64,000 nucleotides of DNA from an uncultured Alphaproteobacteria bacterium (GCA_902562275.1 CACESS010000002.1:1-64000); one strand, 5' to 3'; positions 8,114 to 18,057 are shown, numbered from the stretch's first letter. Translations and numbers: made by a program. The notes: generated by a model from the sequence alone, not told the origin.

Positions 8114-8834
8114 TGTACTCTTTTATATTAGTTTCAATATTTATTAAATCCTCTTTTGTATCTACACTCATTGGAACTTCAGGAACATATGTAACTCCAA
8201 TTGGAATATTAGAATCCATAGCTCTCATTTGTTCTAAACTTAGATCTATTTCATTTTTTGATTTAGGTAGATTGATAAATGTATTTATTGAATCTGGAGT
8301 ATAACTATAGATACCAACATGATGGTATAAGTTTTTATTTTCTATCGTAACTTCTCTATAAAAACTTAACGCCTGCGCTGTTTCATTTTTTTTAAAATCA
8401 ACTTTAACTTTTGTTACATTGGGATTATTTAATTCATTATCATTTAAGTTTGTTGCAAGTGTTCCAATGGTAAAATTTCTTTTTAATGGGTCAATGACTT
8501 TGAGAATATGTTCTGGATTAATTAGAGGCATATCACCTTGTAGATTGATTATTACATCAATGTCTTTGTTATTTTTTATCTTTAAAAAAGCGGAGTGAAC
8601 TCTATCAGTTCCAGAGGGGAGATTTGGATCTGTCATAATGGCTTTGCCACCATTACTTACGATTAAATCATGAACTTCAATTTCAGAACAAGCAACAAAT
8701 ACTTCTCCAATATTTGACTCAATTGCTTGTTGCCATACTCGTTGTATCATTGGAATACCATCTATAGCCATTAATGGTTTGCCCGGCAGTCTAGTGGAAG
8801 CCATTCGTGAAGGTATAATTACAACATTTTTCAT
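8100..8834 (-). CDS. kdsB: 3-deoxy-manno-octulosonate cytidylyltransferase (CMP-Kdo synthetase)
   Basis: The 244-aa cytosolic enzyme activates Kdo with CTP for lipid A-core assembly. The nucleotide-binding N-terminus is IIPSRMASTRLPGKPL, and LQGDMPLI near residue 99 is the conserved metal/nucleotide motif. FYREVTIENKNLYHHVGIYSY and the LEQMRA segment complete the family pattern. It starts 91 bp from the divergent cytochrome c gene and overlaps pheA downstream. Its presence, with the arabinose-5-phosphate isomerase and Lpt genes at 38-41 kb, shows that the organism makes Kdo-containing lipopolysaccharide. Confidence 0.96.
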   Translation of the reverse strand: MKNVVIIPSRMASTRLPGKPLMAIDGIPMIQRVWQQAIESNIGEVFVACSEIEVHDLIVSNGGKAIMTDPNLPSGTDRVHSAFLKIKNNKDIDVIINLQGDMPLINPEHILKVIDPLKRNFTIGTLATNLNDNELNNPNVTKVKVDFKKNETAQALSFYREVTIENKNLYHHVGIYSYTPDSINTFINLPKSKNEIDLSLEQMRAMDSNIPIGVTYVPEVPMSVDTKEDLINIETNIKEYNDKS

Positions 8835-8925
8835 AATTTATGCGACAATTAAGCAAGAGAATTTAAATTTCATACTTACGACAAATATATTCTTTCTTCT
8901 AAAAAATCTGTATATGTACTTATAC

Positions 8926-9471
8926 ATGTCTGGACTTGAAGTTAATAAAATTTTAGCATCTATTATATTTGCAGTCTTAATTGTTACCCTTATCGGGCAT
9001 TTTGGAGATTTAGTCATTGATATTGATCATGATGAAAAAATAGAAACAGCTTATAAAATAGATGTTCCTGAGGATTCTACTGGCGTTGGAATGGTAGAAA
9101 AAAAAGAAGAAGTAATAGAGCCAATTTCAATGTTATTAGCAAGTGCTTCTGTCGATAATGGAGAAAAATTATTCAAAAAATGTGCTACGTGCCATAATTA
9201 CGAAAAAGGTAGTGCAAATAAAGTAGGTCCACACTTATGGAATATCATAAACAGACCAAAAGCAAATGTTGAAGGTTTTGCTTACTCTAAAGCTTTAGCT
9301 GAATACGGTGGAGAATGGGGATATGAAGAGTTAGCAGAATTTTTATATAAACCAAAAAAATATATAAAAGGTACAAAAATGAACTTTGCAGGTTTGAAAA
9401 AAGTAAAAGATAGAGCAGACTTAGTTTATTTCCTAAGAGAACACTCAGATAATCCAGCACCACTTCCATAA
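8926..9471 (+). CDS. Membrane-anchored class I cytochrome c (CycM/c552-like)
   Basis: The chosen start (MSGLEVNKI, ATG at 8926) is 4 codons inside an ATG at 8914 and matches the usual N-terminus of alphaproteobacterial CycM-type proteins. Even longer frames would overlap the divergent kdsB. The 181-aa protein has an uncleaved transmembrane anchor at residues 9-30, a flexible acidic linker to about 75, and a single-haem domain with C86-x-x-C89-H90 and the axial methionine M152 in GTKMNFAG. Such proteins carry electrons from the bc1 complex to terminal oxidases in the periplasm. The next gene begins 9 bp downstream but is functionally unrelated. Confidence 0.9.
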   Translation: MSGLEVNKILASIIFAVLIVTLIGHFGDLVIDIDHDEKIETAYKIDVPEDSTGVGMVEKKEEVIEPISMLLASASVDNGEKLFKKCATCHNYEKGSANKVGPHLWNIINRPKANVEGFAYSKALAEYGGEWGYEELAEFLYKPKKYIKGTKMNFAGLKKVKDRADLVYFLREHSDNPAPLP

Positions 9472-9480
9472 ACTAAAGTA

Positions 9481-10254
9481 ATGATCTTAGATACAGAAGA
9501 GTTTTCAAAATTTGCAAACTCTTTAGCTGATGATGCATCTAAAACTTCGATGTATTATTTTAGAAATAAAATTGAAATAGAAATTAAAGAGGATGAAAGT
9601 CCTGTAACTCTAGCAGATAAAGAAACAGAACAAGTATTAAGAGAGAAAATAAGAAAAGAATATCCTGATCATGGAATTTTAGGTGAAGAGTATGAAAATG
9701 AAAAAATAGACTCTGAGTTTTTATGGGTATTAGATCCTATAGATGGAACAAGAAGTTATATAGCTGGACATAAAGATTTTGGTAATTTAATTGCATTACT
9801 TCATAACAAAAAACCAGTTTTAGGGATTATTAATTGTCCAGCACACAATGAGCGATGGATAGGAGTAAAAAATCATAAGACAAAACGTAATGGAAAAGAT
9901 GTTCAAACAAGTGCGATTAAACAAATTAAAGATGCCTATCTTTTTACATCTGGATTATATTTTGATGAATTTCAAATCAGAAAAGGATTGGAATTACTAA
10001 AAGAAAAAACAAGATATTATAGACTGGGTGGAGATTGTTATATGTATGGGATGTTAGCCTCAGGTTTAATTGATATTGTTTTAGAAGATACATTAAAAGT
10101 GCATGATTATATGGCTCTTGTAAATGTAATTGAAGGAGCTGGTGGAGTAATTACGGATAAGTTTGGACAAGATATATCGCTAGACTCAGATGGCAGTTTA
10201 GTTGCTTCCAGTACAAGCTCTCTTCATGATGAAATAATTAAATTAATAAACTAA
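9481..10254 (+). CDS. hisN: Inositol-phosphatase family protein, probable histidinol-phosphatase
   Basis: The 257-aa protein belongs to the metal-dependent IMPase superfamily. Metal ligands are visible as GEE (E69/E70) and DPIDGT (D85, D88), and the C-terminal motif VHDYMALVNVIEGAGG supplies the third aspartate. The substitution pattern (HDYMAL instead of WDxAA, and TRSYIAG after DPIDGT) is that of HisN-type histidinol-phosphatases rather than SuhB or CysQ. HisN dephosphorylates histidinol phosphate in histidine synthesis. No other his gene is near. The symbol is provisional because the subfamilies overlap. Confidence 0.8.
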   Translation: MILDTEEFSKFANSLADDASKTSMYYFRNKIEIEIKEDESPVTLADKETEQVLREKIRKEYPDHGILGEEYENEKIDSEFLWVLDPIDGTRSYIAGHKDFGNLIALLHNKKPVLGIINCPAHNERWIGVKNHKTKRNGKDVQTSAIKQIKDAYLFTSGLYFDEFQIRKGLELLKEKTRYYRLGGDCYMYGMLASGLIDIVLEDTLKVHDYMALVNVIEGAGGVITDKFGQDISLDSDGSLVASSTSSLHDEIIKLIN

Positions 10255-10295
10255 AATTCATTTTAATTTTTAATAAATCGACATATATTACAATT

Positions 10296-12122
10296 ATGAA
10301 AATACTCACTTTGATTTTTACGTTTACTCTAATTTTTCAATTAAAAGCACAAGCAAGTACTAATATATCACATGCAATTGCAATGCATGGTGAGCCAAAA
10401 TACTCAAAAGATTTTGAAAATGTTGAATACATTAATCCAAATTCAATAAAGGGTGGATCAATAGTAAGAAGTGCTATTGGAACCTATGATAGTTTCAATC
10501 CATTTATTTTGAAAGGTACGTCGGCAGCCGGAATTGGAGGGTTGTATGAAACATTAACAACGGGATCTAGTGATGAAGCATTTACAGAATACGGATTATT
10601 GGCAGAAACGATTGAATGGCCAGATGATAGATCTTGGGTTTCATTTACATTAAGAAACGAAGCGTATTGGCACGATGGAAAAAAAATTACAGCTGACGAT
10701 GTAGTTTGGACATTTAATACCCTAATGGAAAAAGGGCACCCATTTTATAAATACTACTATGGAGATGTAAAAGAAGTAATAAAAGAACAACAAAATAAAG
10801 TTAGATTTAATTTTACAACAAACACGAATAAAGAATTAGTATTAATTGTTGGTCAATTACCTGTTCTACCAAAACATTATTGGGAAAATAAAAACTTTGA
10901 AGAAACATCTCAGGAAATACCAATTGGAAGTGGTCCATATAAAATTAAATCATTTGATAGTGGAAGATCAATTACTTACGAACTGGATCAAAATTATTGG
11001 GGTTTTAATGCATCAATACCAATTAAAATTGGGAAAGATAACTTCGGCACAATTAGATATGATTATTACAAAGACAGAGGTATTGAAAGAGAAGCTTTTA
11101 AATCTGGTGAGATTGATTTCTTCTCTGAAAACTCATCAAAAGAATGGGCAACTGCGTATGATATAAACGCTGTCAATGAAGGCTTAATTAAAAAAGAATT
11201 AATAAGTCATGAAAATCCACAAGGTATGCAGGGTTTTGCTTTTAATATTAGAAAAGATAAATTTAAAGATAGAAGAGTAAGAAAGGCTCTTTCTTATGCT
11301 TTTGATTTTGAATGGTCTAATAAAAATTTATTCTTTGATGCATATAAAAGAACAGATAGCTTTTTTGAAAATTCAGAACTTGCTTCCTCTGGTCTTCCTT
11401 CAAAAAAAGAATTAAATTATTTAAATCCATATTTTGATGTACTGCCAAAAGAAATATTTACAGAAGAGTATGCTAATCCAGTTACAGATGGTTCCGGTTA
11501 TATGAGGATGCAATTGCAGGAAGCTTCAAAACTTTTAGATGAATCTGGATGGGAGTTAGTTGATGGTAAACTTCTACACTCTAGTACAAAAGAACCTTTT
11601 GAATTTGAAATCTTACTACGATCACCAGCTTTTGAAAGAATAGTTTTCCCATTTAAAGATAATCTTGAAAAATTAGGAATAATTGCCGAAGTAAGAACAA
11701 TTGATAGTGCACAATATCAAAAAAGAATGGAAACATTTGATTTTGATATGGTTGTGCAAAACTTTGGTCAATCTCTATCTCCAGGTAACGAGCAAAGAAA
11801 TTTTTGGGGTTCTGATGCAGCGGATACTGATGGCTCTAGAAATGTCGTTGGTATAAAAAATTATGCTGTAGATGGATTAATTGAAAGTCTAATTAATGCC
11901 AGTGATAGAGAAGAATTAATAACAATAACCAAAGCTCTAGATCGTGTTCTATTATGGAATTATTATGTTATTCCACAATGGCATATCTCCTCATACAGAG
12001 TTCTATATTGGGATTTTTTTGATCAACCAAAAATAAAACCAAAATATTCGCTAGGTTTTGATACATGGTGGATTAATCAGAATAAATTTGAAACAATCCA
12101 ATCCAATAGAACATCAAACTAG
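10296..12122 (+). CDS. yejA: ABC transporter periplasmic peptide-binding protein (YejA-like)
   Basis: A 608-aa family 5 extracellular solute-binding protein with a signal peptide at residues 1-21 (ending near LKAQAS). Typical segments are SFTLRNEAYWHDGKKITADDVVWTF near 110-135 and QGFAFNIRKDKFKDRRVRKALSYAFDFEW near 310-338. Length and the following yejB, yejE and yejF order identify the YejABEF subgroup, which imports oligopeptides and, in E. coli, microcin C. The same family includes opine and other small-peptide systems, so the ligand is uncertain. It is the first gene of a plus-strand operon that probably extends to the methyltransferase at 17846. Confidence 0.9.
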   Translation: MKILTLIFTFTLIFQLKAQASTNISHAIAMHGEPKYSKDFENVEYINPNSIKGGSIVRSAIGTYDSFNPFILKGTSAAGIGGLYETLTTGSSDEAFTEYGLLAETIEWPDDRSWVSFTLRNEAYWHDGKKITADDVVWTFNTLMEKGHPFYKYYYGDVKEVIKEQQNKVRFNFTTNTNKELVLIVGQLPVLPKHYWENKNFEETSQEIPIGSGPYKIKSFDSGRSITYELDQNYWGFNASIPIKIGKDNFGTIRYDYYKDRGIEREAFKSGEIDFFSENSSKEWATAYDINAVNEGLIKKELISHENPQGMQGFAFNIRKDKFKDRRVRKALSYAFDFEWSNKNLFFDAYKRTDSFFENSELASSGLPSKKELNYLNPYFDVLPKEIFTEEYANPVTDGSGYMRMQLQEASKLLDESGWELVDGKLLHSSTKEPFEFEILLRSPAFERIVFPFKDNLEKLGIIAEVRTIDSAQYQKRMETFDFDMVVQNFGQSLSPGNEQRNFWGSDAADTDGSRNVVGIKNYAVDGLIESLINASDREELITITKALDRVLLWNYYVIPQWHISSYRVLYWDFFDQPKIKPKYSLGFDTWWINQNKFETIQSNRTSN

Positions 12123-12161
12123 TTATTAAAGTTTATTAGAAATAATATAAAATAGCACAAT

Positions 12162-13265
12162 ATGGGTGCTTACATAATAAAAAGACTTCTTTTAATTATC
12201 CCAACTCTTTTTGGGATAATGGTTATAAATTTTGCAATTATTCAAATTGTTCCAGGAGGCCCAGTAGAACAAATGATTGCACAAATGACTGGGACAGCTG
12301 TTGAATCAACAGCTCGATTTTCTGGTGGTGGCGAGGGTGAAACTTTAGAGTTTAATCGAGATAATTCTACATCAGTTAATGATAGCAAATATAGAGGAGC
12401 ACAGGGCCTCGATCCAGATGTTATAAAAGAAATAGAAAAGATGTATGGAATGGACAAACCAGCCCATGAACGATTTATTAAAATGCTTAGAGATTATCTA
12501 ACATTTGATTTTGGTGAAAGTTTTTTTAGAGATCAAAAGGTTACTTCTATTGTTTTAGATAAAATGCCAGTTTCAATATCACTTGGTTTATGGACAACTT
12601 TATTAGTGTATTTAATCTCCATACCTCTAGGTATTAGAAAAGCAATAAAAGACGGATCAAAATTCGATATTGTATCAAGTTCTATTGTAACAGTAGGTTA
12701 TGCAATTCCAAATTTTTTATTTGCTGTAATATTAATTGTATTTTTTGCAGGTGGAAGATTTTATGATATTTTTCCCTTACGCGGTTTATTTTCTGAAAAT
12801 TTTGATGAATTAACTTTGTTCGAAAAAATAATAGATTACTTTTGGCATTTAGCTTTGCCTCTAACTGCTATGCTTGTGAGTGGATTTGCAGGTTTAACGT
12901 TTTTAACAAAAAATTCATTTCTTGATCAGGTAAATCAACAATATGTAATTACAGCTCGATCAAAAGGTTTGACTGAAAGAAAGGTTCTTTATGGCCATGT
13001 TTTTAGAAATGCAATGTTAATTGTAATTGCTGGATTTCCATCAGCATTTATTGGAATTCTTTTTTCAAGTTCTCTGTTCATTGAGGTAATTTTTTCATTA
13101 GATGGGTTGGGATTACTGGGATACGAAGCAGCTCTAACTAGAGATTATCCAGTTATATTTGCAACGCTTTATTTTTTCTCACTACTTGGTTTGGTTATGG
13201 GAATAATTGGCGATTTTATGTACTCAGTTATTGATCCCCGTATAGATTTTGAATCAAGACAATGA
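12162..13265 (+). CDS. yejB: ABC transporter permease (YejB-like)
   Basis: A 367-aa inner-membrane permease. It begins with the N-terminal helix IIKRLLLIIPTLFGIMVINFAIIQIVPGGP and carries a long periplasmic insertion (about residues 40-105) that distinguishes YejB from DppB/OppB. The six-helix core follows, with the EAA-type cytoplasmic loop at VITARSKGLTERKVLYGHVFRNA (shown only in part in the family consensus). It pairs with YejE to form the channel. The stop overlaps the yejE start by 4 bp (ATGA). Confidence 0.92.
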   Translation: MGAYIIKRLLLIIPTLFGIMVINFAIIQIVPGGPVEQMIAQMTGTAVESTARFSGGGEGETLEFNRDNSTSVNDSKYRGAQGLDPDVIKEIEKMYGMDKPAHERFIKMLRDYLTFDFGESFFRDQKVTSIVLDKMPVSISLGLWTTLLVYLISIPLGIRKAIKDGSKFDIVSSSIVTVGYAIPNFLFAVILIVFFAGGRFYDIFPLRGLFSENFDELTLFEKIIDYFWHLALPLTAMLVSGFAGLTFLTKNSFLDQVNQQYVITARSKGLTERKVLYGHVFRNAMLIVIAGFPSAFIGILFSSSLFIEVIFSLDGLGLLGYEAALTRDYPVIFATLYFFSLLGLVMGIIGDFMYSVIDPRIDFESRQ

Positions 13266-14290
13266 AAAAATTATCAAAATTAAATCAAAGAAGATTAAAT
13301 AATTTTAAGAGCAACAAGAGAGGTTATTATTCTTTTTGGATATTTAGTTTTTTATTTATTATTTCTTTGTTTGCTAATTTTATTGCAAATGAAAAACCCT
13401 TGTTAGTACAATATAACTCAAATTTTTATTATCCAATATTTTCTTTCTATTCAGAAACAACATTTGGAGGAGATTTTGAAACAGAGGCAGATTATAAAGA
13501 TCCATATGTTAAAAATTTAATTGAGGAAAATGGATGGATGATTATGCCTATAATTCCATATTCATATAATACCATAATTAGAGATTTATCTGCTCCAGCT
13601 CCTTCACCGCCTTCAAATAAAAATTGGCTTGGTACTGATGATCAAGCTAGAGATGTTCTATCAAGATTAATTTATGGTTTCCGAATATCCATATTATTTG
13701 GATTTACTTTAACATTTTTTTCAATGATTATAGGAGTGTCTGCTGGAGCAATACAGGGTTATTTTGGTGGAAAGACTGATTTATTTTTCCAAAGATTTAT
13801 GGAGGTATGGTCAGCAATACCAACTCTATATGTGTTAATAATTTTAGCTAGCGTGATTCAACCAAATTTTTGGTGGCTACTAATCATTTTATTACTTTTT
13901 AGTTGGATGGGTTATGTTGGCGTAGTTCGTGCAGAATTTTTAAGAGCAAGAAATTTTGACTATATAAGAGCAGCAAGAGCGTTAGGAGTTTCAAATACAA
14001 AAATTATTATAAGACATATGTTACCTAATGCAACTATAGCTACTGTTACTTTTATTCCATTTAGTTTAAGTGCTTCAGTCACAGCATTATCTGGTCTTGA
14101 TTTTTTAGGTTTTGGGTTACCGCCAGGATCTGCATCCTTGGGGGAAATGGTTAACCAAGGAAGAAATAATTTACAAGCTCCTTGGCTTGGAATTACGAGT
14201 TTCTTAACTTTAGGTTTAATGTTAGGCCTTTTAGTTTTTGTTGGTGAAGCGATAAGAGACTCACTGGATCCAAGAAAGACTTTTAATTAA
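13262..14290 (+). CDS. yejE: ABC transporter permease (YejE-like)
   Basis: The 342-aa second permease of the importer. An N-terminal helix (residues 21-42) is followed by a periplasmic segment, then NWLGTDDQARDVLSRLIYG near 120-138, a motif shared by the DppC/OppC/YejE class. The EAA loop reads RAARALGVSNTKIIIRHMLPN near 239-259. The C-terminus has the usual DSLDPRK ending. Start overlaps yejB by 4 bp; the ATP-binding gene begins one base after its stop. Confidence 0.93.
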   Translation: MKKLSKLNQRRLNNFKSNKRGYYSFWIFSFLFIISLFANFIANEKPLLVQYNSNFYYPIFSFYSETTFGGDFETEADYKDPYVKNLIEENGWMIMPIIPYSYNTIIRDLSAPAPSPPSNKNWLGTDDQARDVLSRLIYGFRISILFGFTLTFFSMIIGVSAGAIQGYFGGKTDLFFQRFMEVWSAIPTLYVLIILASVIQPNFWWLLIILLLFSWMGYVGVVRAEFLRARNFDYIRAARALGVSNTKIIIRHMLPNATIATVTFIPFSLSASVTALSGLDFLGFGLPPGSASLGEMVNQGRNNLQAPWLGITSFLTLGLMLGLLVFVGEAIRDSLDPRKTFN

Positions 14291-14291
14291 A

Positions 14292-15869
14292 ATGGATAAA
14301 ATAATATCAATAAGTAATTTAAGTATAGCGTTTAATAAACATTCTGACGTAGTTAAAAATGTAAATATTGATGTAGTAAAAGGTAAAACTACAGCAATAG
14401 TTGGGGAATCCGGGTCAGGCAAAACATTATCAGCTCTAAGCATATTAAAATTATTACCAAATGGAGCTAGCATTAAGACAGGAAAAATAGAGTATAATAA
14501 TAAAAATTTATTAAATTTAAGTCAAAAAGAAATCCAAAACATAAGAGGAAATAAAATTTCAACAATATTTCAAGAGCCAATGACAAGTTTAAACCCTCTG
14601 CATACAATAAATAAGCAAATTGAAGAAATTATTACAACACATAATATATTAAGTAAAAAAGAAGCTAAAAAAAGAACTATAAAATTACTAAATGAAGTTG
14701 GTCTTAGTGATATTTCATCAAGACCAAAAATATATCCATATGAATTATCTGGTGGACAGAGACAAAGAGCTATGATTGCAATGAGTATTGCAAATGAACC
14801 AGATTTGTTAATAGCTGATGAACCAACTACAGCTTTGGATGTAACAATACAGTTACAAATCTTAGAGTTACTTCAAAATATTCAAAAAAAAATGGGTATG
14901 TCTATGGTTTTTATAAGCCATGATCTCTCTGTTGTGAAAAAATTATCAGATTACATATATGTTATGAAAAATGGTAAAGTAATTGAATTTGGGACGAAAG
15001 AAAAAATATTTAACAATCCTAAAAATGAATACACTAAAGAATTAGTATACAATCAAAGTAATATTAAAGAAAATAACAGTCAAAAAAGTGAATCTATAAT
15101 AAATATTAAGGATCTAAACGTTTGGTATCCCATAAAAAAAGGATTGCTTAAAAGAACAATTGATCATGTAAAAGCAATTAAGAATGTTAGCTTTAATTTA
15201 AAAATTGGAGAAACGATTGGAATTGTGGGTGAATCTGGCTCAGGAAAAACTTCACTTATTTTGGCAATTCTAAAATTAATTCAATCTAGAGGAGAAATAA
15301 TAATAAATAAAAAAAATTTAAATAATTTAAGTAAAAAAGAGGTTTTAGAATTAAGAAAAGATATTCAAGTTGTATTTCAAGATCCGTTCTCATCCCTAAG
15401 TCCTAGAATGAATATCGAAGATATTATATCAGAAGGTTTAATGGTTCATTATCCCAATATTGGCCTAGTAGACAAAAGAAAAAAATTAAAAAATATTTTG
15501 GAAAAAGTTGGTTTAGAATATGAAAATACAATAGAAAAATATCCTCATGAATTTTCTGGTGGTCAACGACAAAGAATTGCAATTGCTAGAGCTTTGATTT
15601 TAGAACCTAAAATACTAATTTTAGATGAACCAACCTCTGCTTTGGATGTAACAATTCAGAATCAAATATTAAGTTTATTAAATAATTTACAAAAAGAATT
15701 AGACTTAAGTTATATTTTTATAAGTCATGATATGCGAGTTATAAGAGCTATTGCTAATAAAATAATTGTTTTAAAAGATGGTTTAATTGTTGAAGAAAAT
15801 TATAGTAGAGATATTTTTAATTCATCTAAATCTGAATATACAAAGAAACTAATATCTTCAGTTATATAA
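14292..15869 (+). CDS. yejF: ABC transporter ATP-binding protein, duplicated (YejF-like)
   Basis: A 525-aa protein with two complete ABC ATPase domains in one chain. Domain 1 has Walker A GESGSGKT near residue 37 and the signature ELSGGQRQR near 152. Domain 2 has a second GESGSGKT near 314 and FSGGQRQR near 423, each followed by a Walker B ending in DEPT. Each half ends with an SHD switch histidine. A single fused ATPase is typical of YejF and differs from the separate DppD/DppF pair. It energises the YejBE channel from the cytosol. Its TAA is followed directly by the ATG of the next gene, indicating coupling. Confidence 0.94.
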   Translation: MDKIISISNLSIAFNKHSDVVKNVNIDVVKGKTTAIVGESGSGKTLSALSILKLLPNGASIKTGKIEYNNKNLLNLSQKEIQNIRGNKISTIFQEPMTSLNPLHTINKQIEEIITTHNILSKKEAKKRTIKLLNEVGLSDISSRPKIYPYELSGGQRQRAMIAMSIANEPDLLIADEPTTALDVTIQLQILELLQNIQKKMGMSMVFISHDLSVVKKLSDYIYVMKNGKVIEFGTKEKIFNNPKNEYTKELVYNQSNIKENNSQKSESIINIKDLNVWYPIKKGLLKRTIDHVKAIKNVSFNLKIGETIGIVGESGSGKTSLILAILKLIQSRGEIIINKKNLNNLSKKEVLELRKDIQVVFQDPFSSLSPRMNIEDIISEGLMVHYPNIGLVDKRKKLKNILEKVGLEYENTIEKYPHEFSGGQRQRIAIARALILEPKILILDEPTSALDVTIQNQILSLLNNLQKELDLSYIFISHDMRVIRAIANKIIVLKDGLIVEENYSRDIFNSSKSEYTKKLISSVI

Positions 15870-17846
15870 ATGATTAAACAAGAACCTGACAAAAAATTAA
15901 TTGAAAAAGTAATATTGTTATTTAATGAAAAAAAATATTTAGAAGCTCTTGATTTATCTAATAAGATTATCAATGAATACCCTAATTCAATCTTAATTAA
16001 TAATATTTTAGGAGTAATTCATACTGAACTTAAAAATTACACTCTAGCAAGAGATTTATTTATTAAAGTTGTAAATTTAAATCCAAAATACAACGATGGT
16101 TTTTACAATCTAGCAAATATTTATAACAAACTTGGTGAAGAAGACAATGCAATCAAAAATTATGAAAAAGTTGTAGAATTAGATAAGAGTTATTATAAAG
16201 CTTACAATAACTTAGGAAATATATTTAGAAAAAGAAATTTAAATAAAAAAGCTCTTGAATATTATATATTAACACTATCCATAAATCCAAATTATATTAG
16301 AGGATTTTATAATTTAGCCGGAGTTCTTCAGCATTACATATTAGATGAGAAGAACAAATACATAAACAAGTTTTTATTATATCTTCTTGAAAAAAAAATA
16401 ATTGTTAGACCAAATGCTATAGCTACAAATGTAATAAATGGTTTATTTTTAAATACCAATGTAAAAGATAATTTTTCATTATTAGAAAATAACATTTATC
16501 CAAAAAATTTTAATAAAATTATTGAATTGTTAAACGAGAATAAACTTTTGTTACAATTTATGAAAGTTTGTCCTATTCCTAATTATTATTTTGAAAAAAA
16601 TCTCAAAAAAATTAGAAATGAAATTTTAAATCAGATTTATAATTTAAATTTTAAAAAAATTTATTTGAAATTCTTAATTTCTTTATCAGCCCAATGTTTT
16701 TTAAATGAATACGTATATTATGAGACGGATGAAGAAAAATTTAAGATCAATAGAATTAATGAAAGAATTACAAATAATATTAATACCAAAGAAATAAATG
16801 ATTTAGAAATTCTTATTTTGTCTTGTTACTCTCCGTTATATAGCTTTGATTGGTGTAAGAAAATAAATCCTTCAAGTCAACTAGAAGAGACATTTATATT
16901 GCAATATAGAAATTATAATGAAGAAAAAAAATATACTCAAAAAATAAAATCAATTTCAGAGATTAATGATAAAATTTCAATAAAAGTCAAAAATCAATAT
17001 GAAGAGAATCCATATCCTAGATGGACTAATCTTGGTTTAAGTATTGAGCCTAGGGTTATAAAAGAAGTAATTGAAGATATAAATTTAGATATAGATTTAA
17101 AAAAATTACACTTTTCTAAAAATGTAGAAATTTTAATTGCTGGATGTGGTACTGGACAACACGCAATAACTACAGCTTCTAAATACAAAAATGTAAAAAT
17201 TTTTGCATTAGACTTAAGTTTTAATAGTTTAGCCTATGCAAAAAGAAAGGCTGAAGAATTAAATTGTAAAAATATCAATTTTATTCAAGGAGATTTATTA
17301 GACTTAAAAAAATTAGATAAAAAATTCGATATTATAGAATCTGTTGGTGTTCTACATCATATGGCAGATCCACTAGCAGGATGGGAATGCTTAACTGATT
17401 GTTTAAAAAAAGATGCTTTAATGTTAATTGGTTTATATAGTGAAAAAGCTCGAGATAATATTGCAAGTATAAGAAAAAAAATAAATAGTTTAAGAATTAA
17501 AACTACAAAAAAAAATATTATTAATTTTAGAAAAGATATTTTTGAAAATAATATTACGACATGGGATAGTATTAAATATAGTCCAGATTTTTATTCAATA
17601 AGTGGAGTCAGAGATTTATTATTTCATGTACAAGAGCATAGATTTACAATTAAAAAAATAAAATCTCATATCAATAAGTTAGGATTAGTTTTTTTAGGTT
17701 TTGAAGAAACCTATGTTTTAGATCAATATAAAAAAATATATAATCAAAAAAAAGATTTGTATGATTTAGATAAATGGGAAGATTTTGAAAGTAATAACCC
17801 AAGAATTTTTTCTGGTATGTACCAATTTTGGTGTAAAAAAATTTAA
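15870..17846 (+). CDS. TPR-repeat protein fused to a class I SAM-dependent methyltransferase
   Basis: A 658-aa two-part protein. Residues about 30-150 are at least three tetratricopeptide repeats (patterns LxNNLGVIHxELKNYxxA, GFYNLANIYNKLGEEDNAIKNYEKVVELD and AYNNLGNIFRKR, given here as consensus). A central region to about 380 has no recognisable motif. The C-terminal part has the Rossmann methyltransferase motif I LIAGCGTGQHA near 420, an acidic motif II region (FALDLSFNSL) and the post-I motif ESVGVLHHMADP near 490. Similar TPR-methyltransferases are widespread in alphaproteobacteria and marine bacteria, with unknown targets. The gene abuts yejF with no gap, but a functional link to peptide import is unproven. 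Confidence 0.8.
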   Translation: MIKQEPDKKLIEKVILLFNEKKYLEALDLSNKIINEYPNSILINNILGVIHTELKNYTLARDLFIKVVNLNPKYNDGFYNLANIYNKLGEEDNAIKNYEKVVELDKSYYKAYNNLGNIFRKRNLNKKALEYYILTLSINPNYIRGFYNLAGVLQHYILDEKNKYINKFLLYLLEKKIIVRPNAIATNVINGLFLNTNVKDNFSLLENNIYPKNFNKIIELLNENKLLLQFMKVCPIPNYYFEKNLKKIRNEILNQIYNLNFKKIYLKFLISLSAQCFLNEYVYYETDEEKFKINRINERITNNINTKEINDLEILILSCYSPLYSFDWCKKINPSSQLEETFILQYRNYNEEKKYTQKIKSISEINDKISIKVKNQYEENPYPRWTNLGLSIEPRVIKEVIEDINLDIDLKKLHFSKNVEILIAGCGTGQHAITTASKYKNVKIFALDLSFNSLAYAKRKAEELNCKNINFIQGDLLDLKKLDKKFDIIESVGVLHHMADPLAGWECLTDCLKKDALMLIGLYSEKARDNIASIRKKINSLRIKTTKKNIINFRKDIFENNITTWDSIKYSPDFYSISGVRDLLFHVQEHRFTIKKIKSHINKLGLVFLGFEETYVLDQYKKIYNQKKDLYDLDKWEDFESNNPRIFSGMYQFWCKKI

Positions 17847-17853
17847 ATAATTG

Positions 17854-17919
17854 TTTATGGCGGAGAGAGAGGGATTCGAACCCTCGATAGTGTTGCCACT
17901 ATACACGCTTTCCAAGCGT
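17854..17919 (-). repeat. Attachment-site repeat: duplicated 3' part of tRNA-Ser
   Basis: This 66-bp stretch is identical to 19358-19423, which is the 3' end of the intact tRNA-Ser gene from the anticodon stem through the encoded CCA plus a few flanking bases. Beyond 17919 the match to the tRNA 5' half decays (only a scattered similarity near GATTA). This is a partial gene copy in the same orientation as the intact gene, as left by tyrosine-recombinase integration into a tRNA gene. It marks the distal end of the island. It cannot be a working tRNA because the 5' half is absent. Confidence 0.85.
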
Positions 17920-17988
17920 AACGATTAGAAAAGAGTTAAGAGAATACACTGATTATTTGCAGTAAAATTCTAATTATTAAGTGAACAA

Positions 17989-18006
17989 GTGTGCCATATG
18001 TGTGCC
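17989..18006 (+). repeat. 18-bp arm-like direct repeat, left copy
   Basis: GTGTGCCATATGTGTGCC, containing two GTGTGCC units spaced 11 bp (about one helical turn). It lies 70 bp inside the left attachment repeat and recurs exactly at 19298-19315 in the same orientation. Tandem, helically phased repeats close to the ends are what arm-type sites of phage-like integrases look like; the function is inferred. Confidence 0.6.
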
Positions 18007-18057
18007 CAAAATTTGAACACTTTTTAAAGGTAAAAGTTTGCAACAAAGGAATTTAAT

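Noticed and set aside
8779-8925. N-terminal extension of the cytochrome c gene from 8779
   Set aside because: It would overlap the divergent kdsB start and place polar residues before the membrane anchor. MSGLEVNKI is the family start.
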